A stretch of DNA of 20,399 nucleotides from Folioceros fuciformis (lineage: Eukaryota; Anthocerotophyta; Anthocerotopsida; Anthocerotales), in the NCBI GenBank assembly GCA_049999805.1, contig JBNGIO010006314.1:150844-171242 (forward strand), written 5' to 3'. Shown here one piece after another: positions 20,271 to 20,399 of the stretch. The notes beneath the pieces were generated by a model. The model ran no database searches and was not told the DNA's origin. It saw only the letters and a list, made by a program, of their open reading frames with translations. The translations under genes and the position numbers were made by a program. The first letter of the stretch is position 1, and every line of letters begins with the position of its first letter.

Positions 20271-20399
20271 ATGGCAATGGCGATGGCCCCCGGGGCCTTG
20301 CTCTCCTTCCCGAGGGCGGCTGCAGCATTGAAGAAACCACTGCCATGGCGGGCGAGTTTCTCTTGCGGCTGTGCTTCGCCGGCTGCAGGGGAGCCGTCT
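20271..20399 (+). CDS. 5' end of an unidentified gene with a plastid-transit-like leader (cut by window edge)
   Basis: From ATG at 20271 an open frame of 43 codons runs to the window edge: MAMAMAPGALLSFPRAAAAL, then KKPLPWRASFSCGCASPAAG. It starts with Met-Ala, is rich in Ala/Ser/Pro/Arg, has no acidic residue until position 41 and is GC-rich, all typical of chloroplast transit peptides in this genome (compare the CURT1 leader). The mature protein is outside the window, so the function cannot be given. Placement upstream of the divergent PPR gene is consistent with a true gene start. Confidence 0.6.
   Translation, partial: MAMAMAPGALLSFPRAAAALKKPLPWRASFSCGCASPAAGEPS

Noticed and set aside
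1-20399. CRISPR array, prokaryotic operon, riboswitch or viral cassette
   Set aside because: The genes are spliced nuclear plant genes; the only arrays are degenerate tandem repeats without spacer structure.

Overview
The window is nuclear DNA of a land plant. The evidence is a CURT1 thylakoid-curvature protein with a plastid-type leader, a DYW-class pentatricopeptide (PPR) editing factor, an extracellular LRR receptor-like protein, a plant-type RecQ helicase with many introns, and Ty1/copia debris. The PPR style (five near-identical VDMYAKCG blocks about 303 bp apart) and the short introns (mostly about 80-300 bp) suggest a seedless plant such as a moss, fern or lycophyte. That placement is inference, and I cannot name the species.

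Layout. 1-3602 (-): 3'-truncated RECQL3-like helicase; I could join 17 exons in phase, including exons of only 8 nt and 4 nt. 3603-4015: shared promoter region. 4016-5032 (+): CURT1-like gene, 4 exons. 5033-6960: no recognised gene, but three consecutive short tandem duplications. 7046-9619 (+): intronless LRR receptor-like protein whose last quarter turns abruptly AT-rich. 9720-9786: tRNA-like (SINE-type) sequence. 9961-10118: broken copy of part of the LRR gene. 10119-11288: nothing recognised. 11289-13806 (-): SEC23-like COPII gene interrupted by a 100-N gap. 14600-15350: tandem repeats with a 10-N gap. 15377-15825 (+): decayed copia reverse transcriptase. 16493-19876 (-): DYW-type PPR gene with a 5' exon encoding a targeting-like leader. 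20271-20399 (+): start of another gene with a plastid-type leader, cut by the window edge.

The genes do not form a pathway. They are independent nuclear genes: genome maintenance, thylakoid architecture, cell-surface perception, ER export and organelle RNA editing. Two divergent pairs (RecQ/CURT1 and PPR/unknown plastid protein) share short intergenic regions. I found no clearly new multi-gene system. The strongest observations are the two micro-exons that complete conserved helicase motifs, the compositional mosaic of the LRR gene with its nearby broken duplicate, and the DYW domain that ends in Asn-Ala instead of Tyr-Trp.
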